Of a DNA stretch of 64,000 nucleotides, positions 56,946 through 64,000 are shown one piece after another. The stretch lies in NCBI GenBank assembly GCA_977017575.1, contig CDRNVI010000024.1:248001-312000 (forward strand), written 5' to 3'. The number at the start of each line of letters is the position of its first letter. Position 1 is the first letter of the stretch. This stretch comes from Paramoeba atlantica. Taxonomy: Eukaryota; Discosea. The notes under the pieces were generated by a model. That model was not told where the DNA came from. It ran no database searches and saw nothing but the letters and a program-made list of their open reading frames with translations. The position numbers and the translations under genes were made by a program.

Positions 56946-57971
56946 CTAAAACGGACGCCCCAGAGAGGACGGGACATAGTTATGTGTGCGAAATCTGTGC
57001 TTTTGTACGCTATCCATCTCGTCATACGTCTTCTCCCGAATCTCTCCTTGCAAACGAAAACTACGATTCATGGCCCTGCGCTGGATACGGTCATCCACGC
57101 CTGAAACCGCCGACGCACTGTTCGGCTCATTGTCGTCCTCCACATGACTCTCCAGCGTAAGCGCCTGCACGTCCTCAACCGTGTGCTGTAGCAGTACACT
57201 ATGGGGGTTGCTCAAATCCACCGCCTGGTCCAGTTCAAGTTGTTCTGTCAGGAACGGCAACTCAGGTATTCCTTGAAGCTTTCCCACATTCGGGTGAAAT
57301 GGCACACATTGGACGGCTTGGCGATACACCCAGTTCCCCTCCCCTCGGGTAACGTATTCTGTGGGAAACGCCAGTGCGCAGAGGCTAGACTCGTTGCAGT
57401 CAAAACCCTCAAGAGTGGGAGAATCAAGCAATCGTTGGCCTGTGTCCGAAATCTGCAGGTCAAGCTTGCCGACTCCATTCTGTCCGTCGCACTTTGCTAC
57501 GTAGTGGTCATATTTTTCCTCTTTTTCGTTGAATTTGGCGTCGATTCCCACGGCTGCGTCAAACAGCGGCAACCCATAGACGACTCGGGGAATTCGACAA
57601 TGGTACCAACTCTTCAGGAAAGTACCAAACTGCCATGAGCTTCGACACCAAAACACCCTGTCCTGGACGAGACAACGGTAGTTGATGCAATTGTAGCTCG
57701 GGGGATCAATGAGTTTTTGAAGCCGCGTGCGGTGTAGCGGTTCACAAACGGACAGGACGACACTCACGAAACCGAGCTGCTCGCCCGTTTCTCGTGTGAA
57801 GACATCACAACAGTAACGCTGGTGAAAGAATTTTTCCAAATATTTTGGAGGCACTGCATAGGTCACAATGGCATGGTGTTTGGAGTGAAATCGGGATTGA
57901 ATAAATTCCGTGCCTCGCTCCAGTGGGGGCAGTGCGGCGTAGTCCAGGGCGCATCGTATGACGGATTTCAT
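56946..57971 (-). CDS. DUF2071 / YqjF-like protein
   Basis: 341 residues from the ATG at 57971 (a longer frame to 58004 starts with TTG). The N-terminal two thirds follow the DUF2071 pattern of the acetoacetate-decarboxylase-like fold: AIVTYAVPPKYLEKFFHQRY, FVSVVLSVCEP, YNCINYRCLVQDRVFWCRS and RIPRVVYGLPLFDAAV. Family function is unknown; it occurs mainly in bacteria and sporadically in eukaryotes. The C-terminal ~90 residues are acidic then Arg-rich (QRRAMNRSFRLQGEIREKTY) and without a known domain. Confidence 0.7.
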   Translation of the reverse strand: MKSVIRCALDYAALPPLERGTEFIQSRFHSKHHAIVTYAVPPKYLEKFFHQRYCCDVFTRETGEQLGFVSVVLSVCEPLHRTRLQKLIDPPSYNCINYRCLVQDRVFWCRSSWQFGTFLKSWYHCRIPRVVYGLPLFDAAVGIDAKFNEKEEKYDHYVAKCDGQNGVGKLDLQISDTGQRLLDSPTLEGFDCNESSLCALAFPTEYVTRGEGNWVYRQAVQCVPFHPNVGKLQGIPELPFLTEQLELDQAVDLSNPHSVLLQHTVEDVQALTLESHVEDDNEPNSASAVSGVDDRIQRRAMNRSFRLQGEIREKTYDEMDSVQKHRFRTHNYVPSSLGRPF

Positions 57972-58265
57972 TAAATGACAAGGAGCGCTGTCATCAAATA
58001 TCAAGAAAAATCTTTCTACAATTTTTTTAGGACTTCGAATAAATGTATTTCTCCGAAAAACAAATTAGGCGATTGGTTTACAGGCTAGAAGTGAAAAAGA
58101 AACTCTTGATTTGAAATGACGGCTGATGAATGACAACATTTTATTTCACATGAGGAAAAAAGAGAAGTGAAACTGGCTTCGTCCTGCCGTTCCTGAAGCT
58201 CGTATTTGTATAAACAAAAACGGTATTTGAAATACCGCAGAATATGACGAATAGTCTTCTGTGCG

Positions 58266-59084
58266 TCAGGAGTTCTCTAAATATGAGTAAAGTGAAAGGA
58301 AAGAACGCGTTGTCAGGTGTGTCATAATCGTCTTTTTTATCCCATCCGGGAGCCACCAAGGGGGTTCGACATCCGCGCACGAAGTCATCGTAAGTTCTGT
58401 TCCAAGAATGTCATCTCGCTTACTACCGCATATTCGATATTCTTGGTAAAATATTTGAGCCATAATGTCGTGCGACTCGTGGATATTCCATTCCAAATCC
58501 GGAGTACGATTCTTAAATTGAACACAATAGCCAGAAAGGCCATTTGATGCATGCTCAGCGCAAGTGGGTTTCGTTTTGGGATTACTCTCTGCCTCCGAAA
58601 GAATTTTCTTCGCATCGGGGAATTCATTCGACAAACATGAAATAAACCGTTCGTAGCAGAATATTCGAGAATGAAATCCAATGGATCCGACATGAGGTAA
58701 CCCCACACGATGGCAAAAAATGGGAGTTCGATCGCGTGGTGATATAAAAGACTTTGTGTCGTACATGCCCATTGACTGCTCTAACGTTTCAGAATCGGAA
58801 TTTGTCCATTTCACGTCGTCACAGCCCACTCGGCGAAACATGCGATAATTAATGTCCCAGGCCAATCGAGAAGATATATCGCACATAGCTTTCAGAACAT
58901 GTTCCGGAGAAGTGTCGGGGAAGAAACACACGCAGCGAACGAATGGATAGGACAAGCGTTCTCCGGGTGGTGTCCACTTCTCTTTACTTCGGTAAACGCG
59001 TAAGTAACTATCACGTATGTGATTGGGAAGCGATACATTGCGCAACACTTCCCAATAATGGTCAGCAAAGTTCGGTTGAATCAT
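58266..59084 (-). CDS. START-like lipid-binding protein
   Basis: 272 residues from the ATG at 59084; a TTG lies four codons upstream. The central part resembles START domains: SPEHVLKAMCDISSRLAWDI is the conserved 'V...D...R..WD' block, HVGSIGFHSRIFCYER resembles the strand with RD-type residues, and the C-terminal VEPPWWLPDGIKKTIMTHLT matches the long closing helix after 'G-x-LP-x-W'. No signal or membrane segment. The likely role is transfer or sensing of a lipid; the ligand cannot be told. Sequence similarity is diffuse, so the call is tentative. Confidence 0.55.
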   Translation of the reverse strand: MIQPNFADHYWEVLRNVSLPNHIRDSYLRVYRSKEKWTPPGERLSYPFVRCVCFFPDTSPEHVLKAMCDISSRLAWDINYRMFRRVGCDDVKWTNSDSETLEQSMGMYDTKSFISPRDRTPIFCHRVGLPHVGSIGFHSRIFCYERFISCLSNEFPDAKKILSEAESNPKTKPTCAEHASNGLSGYCVQFKNRTPDLEWNIHESHDIMAQIFYQEYRICGSKRDDILGTELTMTSCADVEPPWWLPDGIKKTIMTHLTTRSFLSLYSYLENS

Positions 59085-59591
59085 AAATTGTGCCAAACGA
59101 TCTTCAGAAATTTCAGAGGCAGGATTTTATGTCTTGGGCGGACTGATTTATCGATCGCAGTGTATGATACTTCTAAAAGGAATTACATGACACGGATACA
59201 CGCTTGACCCTAGGTCGAGATAGCACTTCATAAACGAACAATGTTTGATTCAGTGGTCTAAAACGTCTCCCGAACATTGCTATCACACAATAAGAATGTC
59301 TCCGAAAACTAAGTTGATTAGAGAAGATGATATTACAGGCAAAGTATAGTATACAAGTTCAATTTTTAGCTGATTTTTCGTAGTTTTAGCACAATATCGC
59401 CCACGAAACCTATACGAACATTTTATGTTCGCTCTCATGTCTCTAATAATATTTAATTGGCACTCTTTTTTGAAACCCCCAGGACTTCGGTAATGCGAAT
59501 TAACCAGATTTTGACACATCCACAATTATTGGCATATTGTCAATATGTTTATCATATATCGATGCCCTCATCGGAAAAAATAACTAGTTTT
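59085..59591. other. intergenic spacer
   Basis: Between the TIM50-like gene and the START-like gene. No gene or repeat is seen. Confidence 0.5.
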
Positions 59592-60731
59592 CTACTCCAC
59601 TTTTGCTTTGTAAAGCGGCAAAGTCACGAATAGTGTTGGATCATTTTCGCGAGGAACCCTTATAGGCGATAAGCGTAGTGCACCATCTGTAGACTCCTTT
59701 CTAAGAAACTCGGATGTGTCTAAGGAAGAATCCCTCCACCGCTCCAACACTGGAATGAGCATTCGCAGTGTTTGATCGTAATTCACATGAACATTGCTAA
59801 CAGCTTCGAAATTGGGTATATTTCTATCAATGCTTGCCCCATTTTTCGGCTTTCGAAGAGTTGAAAGCCAACCTTGCGCTGTTAGGCTTAGGCGGGAGTT
59901 TGGAACGTGATTATCCATCACAATAGGATACCGGTAATCTGGGACCAAAATGCAATGAGTGTGAGGCTCCACTACGGGGGCATTCTCAATCATCATTGTA
60001 TCTTCTAGCAAGCGCCCAAGCTGGGCTAAGTCTTTGCGATACCACCTTTTAGGGCTGATTTGAAACCATGCAGAATCGCGAGCAATAATGTGATCGAACA
60101 CAGCTTCAGGCAGTTTCGTTGCGCGAAGAATATTTCTTACGCACTCATTTGCATAACCGGGCGTTCCAGCTGTCCAAAGAACAACTTCAAAATTCTCTGA
60201 CACATACTGGAGAAATTGAGCAAGGTAAGGGCGATGAATATGAATGTACGACCTGTCTCTAAATTTGTGAAAACTGATGTCGTCGGGGGACACGTTCGCA
60301 TCGGAAGCATTTCCCACAAGCATTTCATCCATGTCTAAGACTAAGGTACGCCGAAATTGTGTATCTTTCTTTTTCGGAGGTATTAAAATTCTTTTCCCTG
60401 AGTCTGTGTATTGGGGGAAATATTTAGTGTAAGCATGCTCCCAGGCAGCACCCCCGTACGACCTTTGTTGCCACAAGCTTAGTGAGATGGTTGTAATTCC
60501 TATTCCGGTCACGACCCTGTGCAGACTTAAGGATCCGCGTGAAATGGATCGCATGGAGTTGTTTGTAATGTTTAGAAGGTTTTCAGCTTTTGACCAACCT
60601 TGGTGAAAATATGTAGACATGAAGTCTGTATTTCTACGTCGCCAAAGATGGGTGATATCAAGTTTTAGATCTCGTGCCTTAGAACTAAGAAGCTCAAGAA
60701 TGCGCAAACGGGATGCTCTTGAGCTTGTCAT
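59592..60731 (-). CDS. TIM50-like FCP1/SCP-type phosphatase, mitochondrial
   Basis: 379 residues. The basic, amphipathic N-terminus (MTSSRASRLRILELLSSKAR) and a hydrophobic segment at 73-87 (VVTGIGITTISLSLW) suggest an inner-membrane mitochondrial protein. The HAD domain has DMDEM (133-137, motif DxDx), FLQYVSENFEVVLWTAGTPGYA and KDLAQLGR, the NLI/FCP1 family signature also found in Tim50, the receptor of the TIM23 import channel. Trypanosome Tim50 keeps the DxDx motif. A nuclear CTD phosphatase is the alternative, but the N-terminus argues against it. A likely trans-splice acceptor AG lies at 60733-60734, one nucleotide before the ATG. Confidence 0.7.
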   Translation of the reverse strand: MTSSRASRLRILELLSSKARDLKLDITHLWRRRNTDFMSTYFHQGWSKAENLLNITNNSMRSISRGSLSLHRVVTGIGITTISLSLWQQRSYGGAAWEHAYTKYFPQYTDSGKRILIPPKKKDTQFRRTLVLDMDEMLVGNASDANVSPDDISFHKFRDRSYIHIHRPYLAQFLQYVSENFEVVLWTAGTPGYANECVRNILRATKLPEAVFDHIIARDSAWFQISPKRWYRKDLAQLGRLLEDTMMIENAPVVEPHTHCILVPDYRYPIVMDNHVPNSRLSLTAQGWLSTLRKPKNGASIDRNIPNFEAVSNVHVNYDQTLRMLIPVLERWRDSSLDTSEFLRKESTDGALRLSPIRVPRENDPTLFVTLPLYKAKVE

Positions 60732-60908
60732 TCTACGAAATATTTAAGCAGAGACAAAAGCTTAAAAAACAACATATACCTCGAAAAAGAATTACGTGAA
60801 ACTGAGCAGTACGTTATATCGTAAGAGTATACAGTAGTTCTTTTTCGTACCTTCATTGAATACACGATAGCGCACATTTGTGAAAGAAATTTCAAGAAGT
60901 TGTCATTT

Positions 60909-61559
60909 TTACTTCCTGAAGTAGTCGCTCGCGTACCGACAGCAGACAATAGCCACCATACTTAACAACACGAATTCTTCTCGCGAGAATCTTCTCCGAT
61001 GGTGAACAGCACGTTTAATGCATGCTGGTTCCGCCGACTCTTGCAGGGAGAGACTAATGGAATGTGTCTCAGGAGAATGGGCCGCGTATTTGATTCCTCC
61101 AAGTTCTAGTAACCTGCGAGAGGCCACCCAGGAGGGCTCGTTGTGGTTCTTATCACTCAAGTATATCACCTCACAAATTCCACTTTGTATAATCAGCTTA
61201 GCACACTCGTTGCAGGGAAACAGAGTACAGTAAATAACACAGCCGCGCAACTCCATGTTGGAGTTCATAATCGCGTTCAGCTCTGCATGACATACATAAG
61301 GATATTTCGTCTCAAGCATGGAATGTGTGACGGTCATCGGGGCGGATTCCTTGCGAGTTGGATCCTCCCGTCCCTTCCAGGGCAACACATCATCCGAGCA
61401 ACCCGTGGGAAATCCGTTGTACCCGATCCCAACGATACGTTGAGAGGCGTTGACGATACATGCCCCAACTTGACGGTTGGGATCTTTGGAGCGTTGCGCA
61501 GACAACAGTGCCACACTCATAAAGTAGTCATCAAAGGAGAGAAACTCTTTCCTTTTCAT
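60909..61559 (-). CDS. DCTD: deoxycytidylate (dCMP) deaminase with C-terminal hydrophobic tail
   Basis: 217 residues. It converts dCMP to dUMP for thymidylate synthesis. Zinc and catalytic residues: H91 and E93 in CHAELNAI, C116 and C119 in PCNEC. KDPNRQVGACIV and GIGYNGFPTGCSD are the conserved dCMP-deaminase blocks. The ATG at 61559 is chosen over the upstream frame, which starts with TTG. Oddity: after the deaminase fold come ~45 residues, with an Arg-rich stretch (KRAVHHRRRFSREE) and then a hydrophobic segment (FVLLSMVAIVCCRYAS) that could anchor the protein to a membrane. The likely trans-splice acceptor AG is at 61591-61592. Confidence 0.92.
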   Translation of the reverse strand: MKRKEFLSFDDYFMSVALLSAQRSKDPNRQVGACIVNASQRIVGIGYNGFPTGCSDDVLPWKGREDPTRKESAPMTVTHSMLETKYPYVCHAELNAIMNSNMELRGCVIYCTLFPCNECAKLIIQSGICEVIYLSDKNHNEPSWVASRRLLELGGIKYAAHSPETHSISLSLQESAEPACIKRAVHHRRRFSREEFVLLSMVAIVCCRYASDYFRK

Positions 61560-61869
61560 GGAAATTTTATAAAATCGCGTGTTAGATAAACTAAAATTCA
61601 AGAACAATGATTGAAAGTTACTTCATTGCACCACAATCTTTCGTTAATTCCAATTTTGTATGGATTTACTGAATGGATGACACAAATACATGTAGCCGAT
61701 GACATACATGTAACGGTGGCTATACACACTTTCTAACCCGTCATGTACTGAGGTTCATGAGGTCGCAATATCACCCTCCATGTAGGTTTCGTCGTTGTAT
61801 ACACAGATATTAGCAGAAACGCCTTAATATACAGATACTAAAATAAAAACTCACTTGTTTTTTCAGTTT
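61560..61869. other. intergenic spacer
   Basis: Upstream of DCTD and downstream of the ABCG gene. No other feature. Confidence 0.5.
61591..61592 (-). promoter_or_regulatory. predicted trans-splice acceptor, DCTD
   Basis: Minus-strand TTGTTCTTGAATTTTAG ends 31 nt before the ATG. Confidence 0.5.
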
Positions 61870-63759
61870 CTACAACTTTTTCCTCGCGATACGATGTAAT
61901 GCAAGAAATGCCAGTACACGCAACAGCACGAAAATCCCTGCCATTGACAAATACAGTACCCAATACTCGTTGACTCGGGTATCAAATCCGTATGAGCGAA
62001 TCACATCCGACCCTTTGTGAAACATACGCTCGCAGAGGCTTCCGTACTTCTCGATGTCACAGTCAATGTGATGCAGACTAGTAAATTCCAGACGCGACAT
62101 TGCGACAAAGGCATATCGCACAATACTAATCTTTTCTAGCCATAACCAGTAAGGGTCTAATCGTCCCGAACTCGCGAGTAGTCCCCCACTGAGTAGCATG
62201 GGTACAATTACAACAGGAACTACCGCAGAGGCGACATGGAAATTCGGGCAGCACGTACTCACTAACATGCCAAGACTTGTGCCACAGAGGTAGGAGAGTA
62301 CCATCGTACCACAGAGGGCAAAATATACCGTGGCTGTGGGACTGAGACCTGTGATAAGGTACACTATGGTGAACATGAGAACGGCAAGACCAATGTGGAA
62401 AGGGGTCTCAGCGATTCCTTTTCCCAGGAAGTACCACAACGGGGAGTACGCTCCTGCGTGTTGTTCACGAAGAAAAACAGCTTTTTCTTTGGAGATGGTA
62501 TTCACAACACCCATTGCTCCGGAGAACATCGTGAATGTAGTCAACATGAAGAGCAATCCCATGCGATCTTGTACCGAAGTCTGATCGGTTCCCAACTTCA
62601 TAAAGACCAGACCAATGATCAAACCGAATCCCATGGCTTGTACCATTTGCGCCGTCATAAAAAACCGGTCGCGTAGGAGATTGCGGTATGAACGTGTAGT
62701 GAGCTCGTACAGTTGTGTCATTGCGGTTGAAGTCTTGCTGCATTTCTCTACTAGCGTGGAACTAGGTGTATCGATAGCGGTTGCGGCAGAGAAAGTAGCT
62801 GTACATTTGTTTTTTTGAGGTTTTTGCGTCTTCACGTTTTCATCAACTCTTGTTGTGGATCCAGCGGATAAGTCGCTTTTCTTTCGATTCTGCCAGTCTA
62901 TTATCAGTTTTTCGCCTATGCTCTCATCTTGCATGAGTACCATAAAATAATCTGTTGGAGTATGATGATCCGGACATACAAATCCCAATGCTGCGAAATA
63001 CTGTATTGCGTGACGACATGGCCCATCATATATTACTTGTCCCTTCACGAGCAGAAGCAGGTCGTCAAATGTAGCAACAACATCAGCCGACGGTTGATGA
63101 ATCGTGCACACAACGGTGTGTCCGCTGCGTGCCAGATCATGTAAAAGTTGCATAACTGTTTCAGCTGTTACAGAGTCAAGCCCGCTGGTTGGTTCATCAA
63201 GCAATAAAATCTTGGGGTTCGTGATGAGTTCCACAGCGATGTTGGTGCGCTTACGTTCCCCTCCCGAGAGTCCTCGAACCAATCCTGGGGTCCCAATAAC
63301 GGTGTTCTTACAGTCTGAAAGCAAGAGTTGCTTTAATACCTCCTCCGTACGCGCTTTGGCACGCTCGGGTGACATTCCTGCTCGAACGCGAGCCGAGAAA
63401 TACAACTCTTCGAATGGAGTTGCAGTTTCGAACAGGATATCGTCTTGAGTTACGAAGGCAGCTAGGGAGCGATGTTTCGAAGTCCAGGGCTCTTGATCTA
63501 ACGAAATGTTACCAGACAGTACGTGATTTTGATCTGTACGTAACCGATCACTCAAAACATTCAAGAGGGTAGACTTCCCCGCCCCACTAGCGCCCATTAC
63601 GGCGAGCAATCGAAAAGGTCGAGCTGTACCGCTCACATTTATTAATATATTGCAAGGTGCTGTCTTCTTGTTTACTCTAACCGAGTAGTTCAAATGTTCC
63701 CAGGACAACACGACGCTTCCGGATTGCTTTGTCTCGTCTGGAGTATTAAATTCGGTCAT
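61870..63759 (-). CDS. ABC transporter, G subfamily half-transporter
   Basis: 629 residues from MTEFNTPDETKQ. The nucleotide-binding domain comes first: Walker A GASGAGKS (56-63), Q-loop FVTQDD, signature LSGGERKR, Walker B ILLLDEPTSGLDS and switch TIHQPSADV. The membrane domain (~370-629) has about six helices (MVQAMGFGLIIGLVFMKLG, VVPVVIVPMLLSGGLLASSG, YLSMAGIFVLLRVLAFLALH). NBD-before-TMD order and the single set make it a White/BCRP-type half-transporter that must dimerise. Substrates may be sterols, lipids or haem. The frame extends 40 codons further upstream, but the AG at 63771-63772 looks like a trans-splice acceptor. Confidence 0.94.
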   Translation of the reverse strand: MTEFNTPDETKQSGSVVLSWEHLNYSVRVNKKTAPCNILINVSGTARPFRLLAVMGASGAGKSTLLNVLSDRLRTDQNHVLSGNISLDQEPWTSKHRSLAAFVTQDDILFETATPFEELYFSARVRAGMSPERAKARTEEVLKQLLLSDCKNTVIGTPGLVRGLSGGERKRTNIAVELITNPKILLLDEPTSGLDSVTAETVMQLLHDLARSGHTVVCTIHQPSADVVATFDDLLLLVKGQVIYDGPCRHAIQYFAALGFVCPDHHTPTDYFMVLMQDESIGEKLIIDWQNRKKSDLSAGSTTRVDENVKTQKPQKNKCTATFSAATAIDTPSSTLVEKCSKTSTAMTQLYELTTRSYRNLLRDRFFMTAQMVQAMGFGLIIGLVFMKLGTDQTSVQDRMGLLFMLTTFTMFSGAMGVVNTISKEKAVFLREQHAGAYSPLWYFLGKGIAETPFHIGLAVLMFTIVYLITGLSPTATVYFALCGTMVLSYLCGTSLGMLVSTCCPNFHVASAVVPVVIVPMLLSGGLLASSGRLDPYWLWLEKISIVRYAFVAMSRLEFTSLHHIDCDIEKYGSLCERMFHKGSDVIRSYGFDTRVNEYWVLYLSMAGIFVLLRVLAFLALHRIARKKL

Positions 63760-63770
63760 GAGGTATACCT

Positions 63771-63772
63771 CT
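63771..63772 (-). promoter_or_regulatory. predicted trans-splice acceptor, ABCG gene
   Basis: Minus-strand ACTACTTATCTAG ends 11 nt before the ATG at 63759. Confidence 0.45.
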
Positions 63773-64000
63773 AGATAAGTAGTTTCCAGTGAAAACCGAA
63801 TGTACAAAGTAAAGAATGCTGTGACTAAAATATATTTTTTTTCATAAAAAGAGTGTAACAAATCTTTTTTACAATGCATCTCAACAATCTACAGGCTACG
63901 CGTTGTGATCACTAAACGTATCAGCTCAGATAGATACAAGTATAAAGATAAATACAGGTATAAACCTAGGGACATGATAAGTCACCCCCCTCTAAAATTT

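Overview
The window comes from a euglenozoan protist, most likely a kinetoplastid-like or diplonemid-like flagellate that is not a trypanosomatid. Four things seen in the sequence support this. (1) At 19.09-19.68 kb there are two tandem genes for a spliced-leader (SL) RNA. The exon carries the block ACAGTTTCTGTAC and the intron opens GTATGAGAAGC, both as I remember them from kinetoplastid SL RNA. (2) A 5S rRNA gene lies 0.4 kb away. (3) Every recognisable host protein gene, from 1 to 63.8 kb, lies on the minus strand and is essentially intron-less, as in polycistronic gene clusters. (4) Most of these genes have a pyrimidine-rich tract ending in AG just upstream of their ATG, the form of a trans-splice acceptor. 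RPA1 also lacks the usual N-terminal OB fold, as trypanosomatid RPA1 does.

Layout. 1-9.3 kb: dense minus-strand genes. Three encode proteins built from a C-x2-H-x(16-29)-C-x5-C repeat, two of them with mitochondrial-type N-termini. Between them lie CSTF2, AHSA1, a small putative mitochondrial protein and the alpha subunit of mitochondrial processing peptidase. 9.5-10.8 kb: a Tc1/mariner element. 11.2-14.2 kb: pantothenate kinase and GDP-mannose pyrophosphorylase. 14.5-25.3 kb: an accessory island with an IS30-type transposase remnant, a retroelement fossil, a 52-bp perfect palindrome, a PIF/Harbinger element with a zinc-ribbon protein, the SL RNA/5S cluster, two inverted arrays of a 20-bp satellite, an R2/CRE-type LINE fragment, and assorted hairpins. 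25.8-38.1 kb: RBX1, a membrane-anchored serine-hydrolase homologue and ATR. 38.3-42.7 kb: a second transposon island, with a Tc1 element nested in a TTA-flanked element and a separate Tc1 with long terminal repeats. 42.8-50.5 kb: an unknown gene, an LRR protein, RPA1, MSH4 and an otubain. 50.7-54 kb: pogo-like remnants and one host gene broken by a fold-back insertion. 54.5-63.8 kb: a DEAD-box helicase, a DUF2071 protein, a START-like protein, a TIM50/FCP1-type phosphatase, dCMP deaminase and an ABCG half-transporter.

How the genes fit together. ATR, RPA1, MSH4 and dCMP deaminase form a loose genome-maintenance and nucleotide group. MPP-alpha, the TIM50-like protein, the helicase and the CHCC-repeat proteins point to mitochondrial import and organelle function. 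The SL RNA genes would supply the 5' mini-exon for all these mRNAs. The most interesting candidate system is the CHCC-repeat family, with three genes in 9.3 kb, one still growing by tandem duplication of a 498-bp coding unit. Identifications rest on motif recognition by eye; no searches were run.
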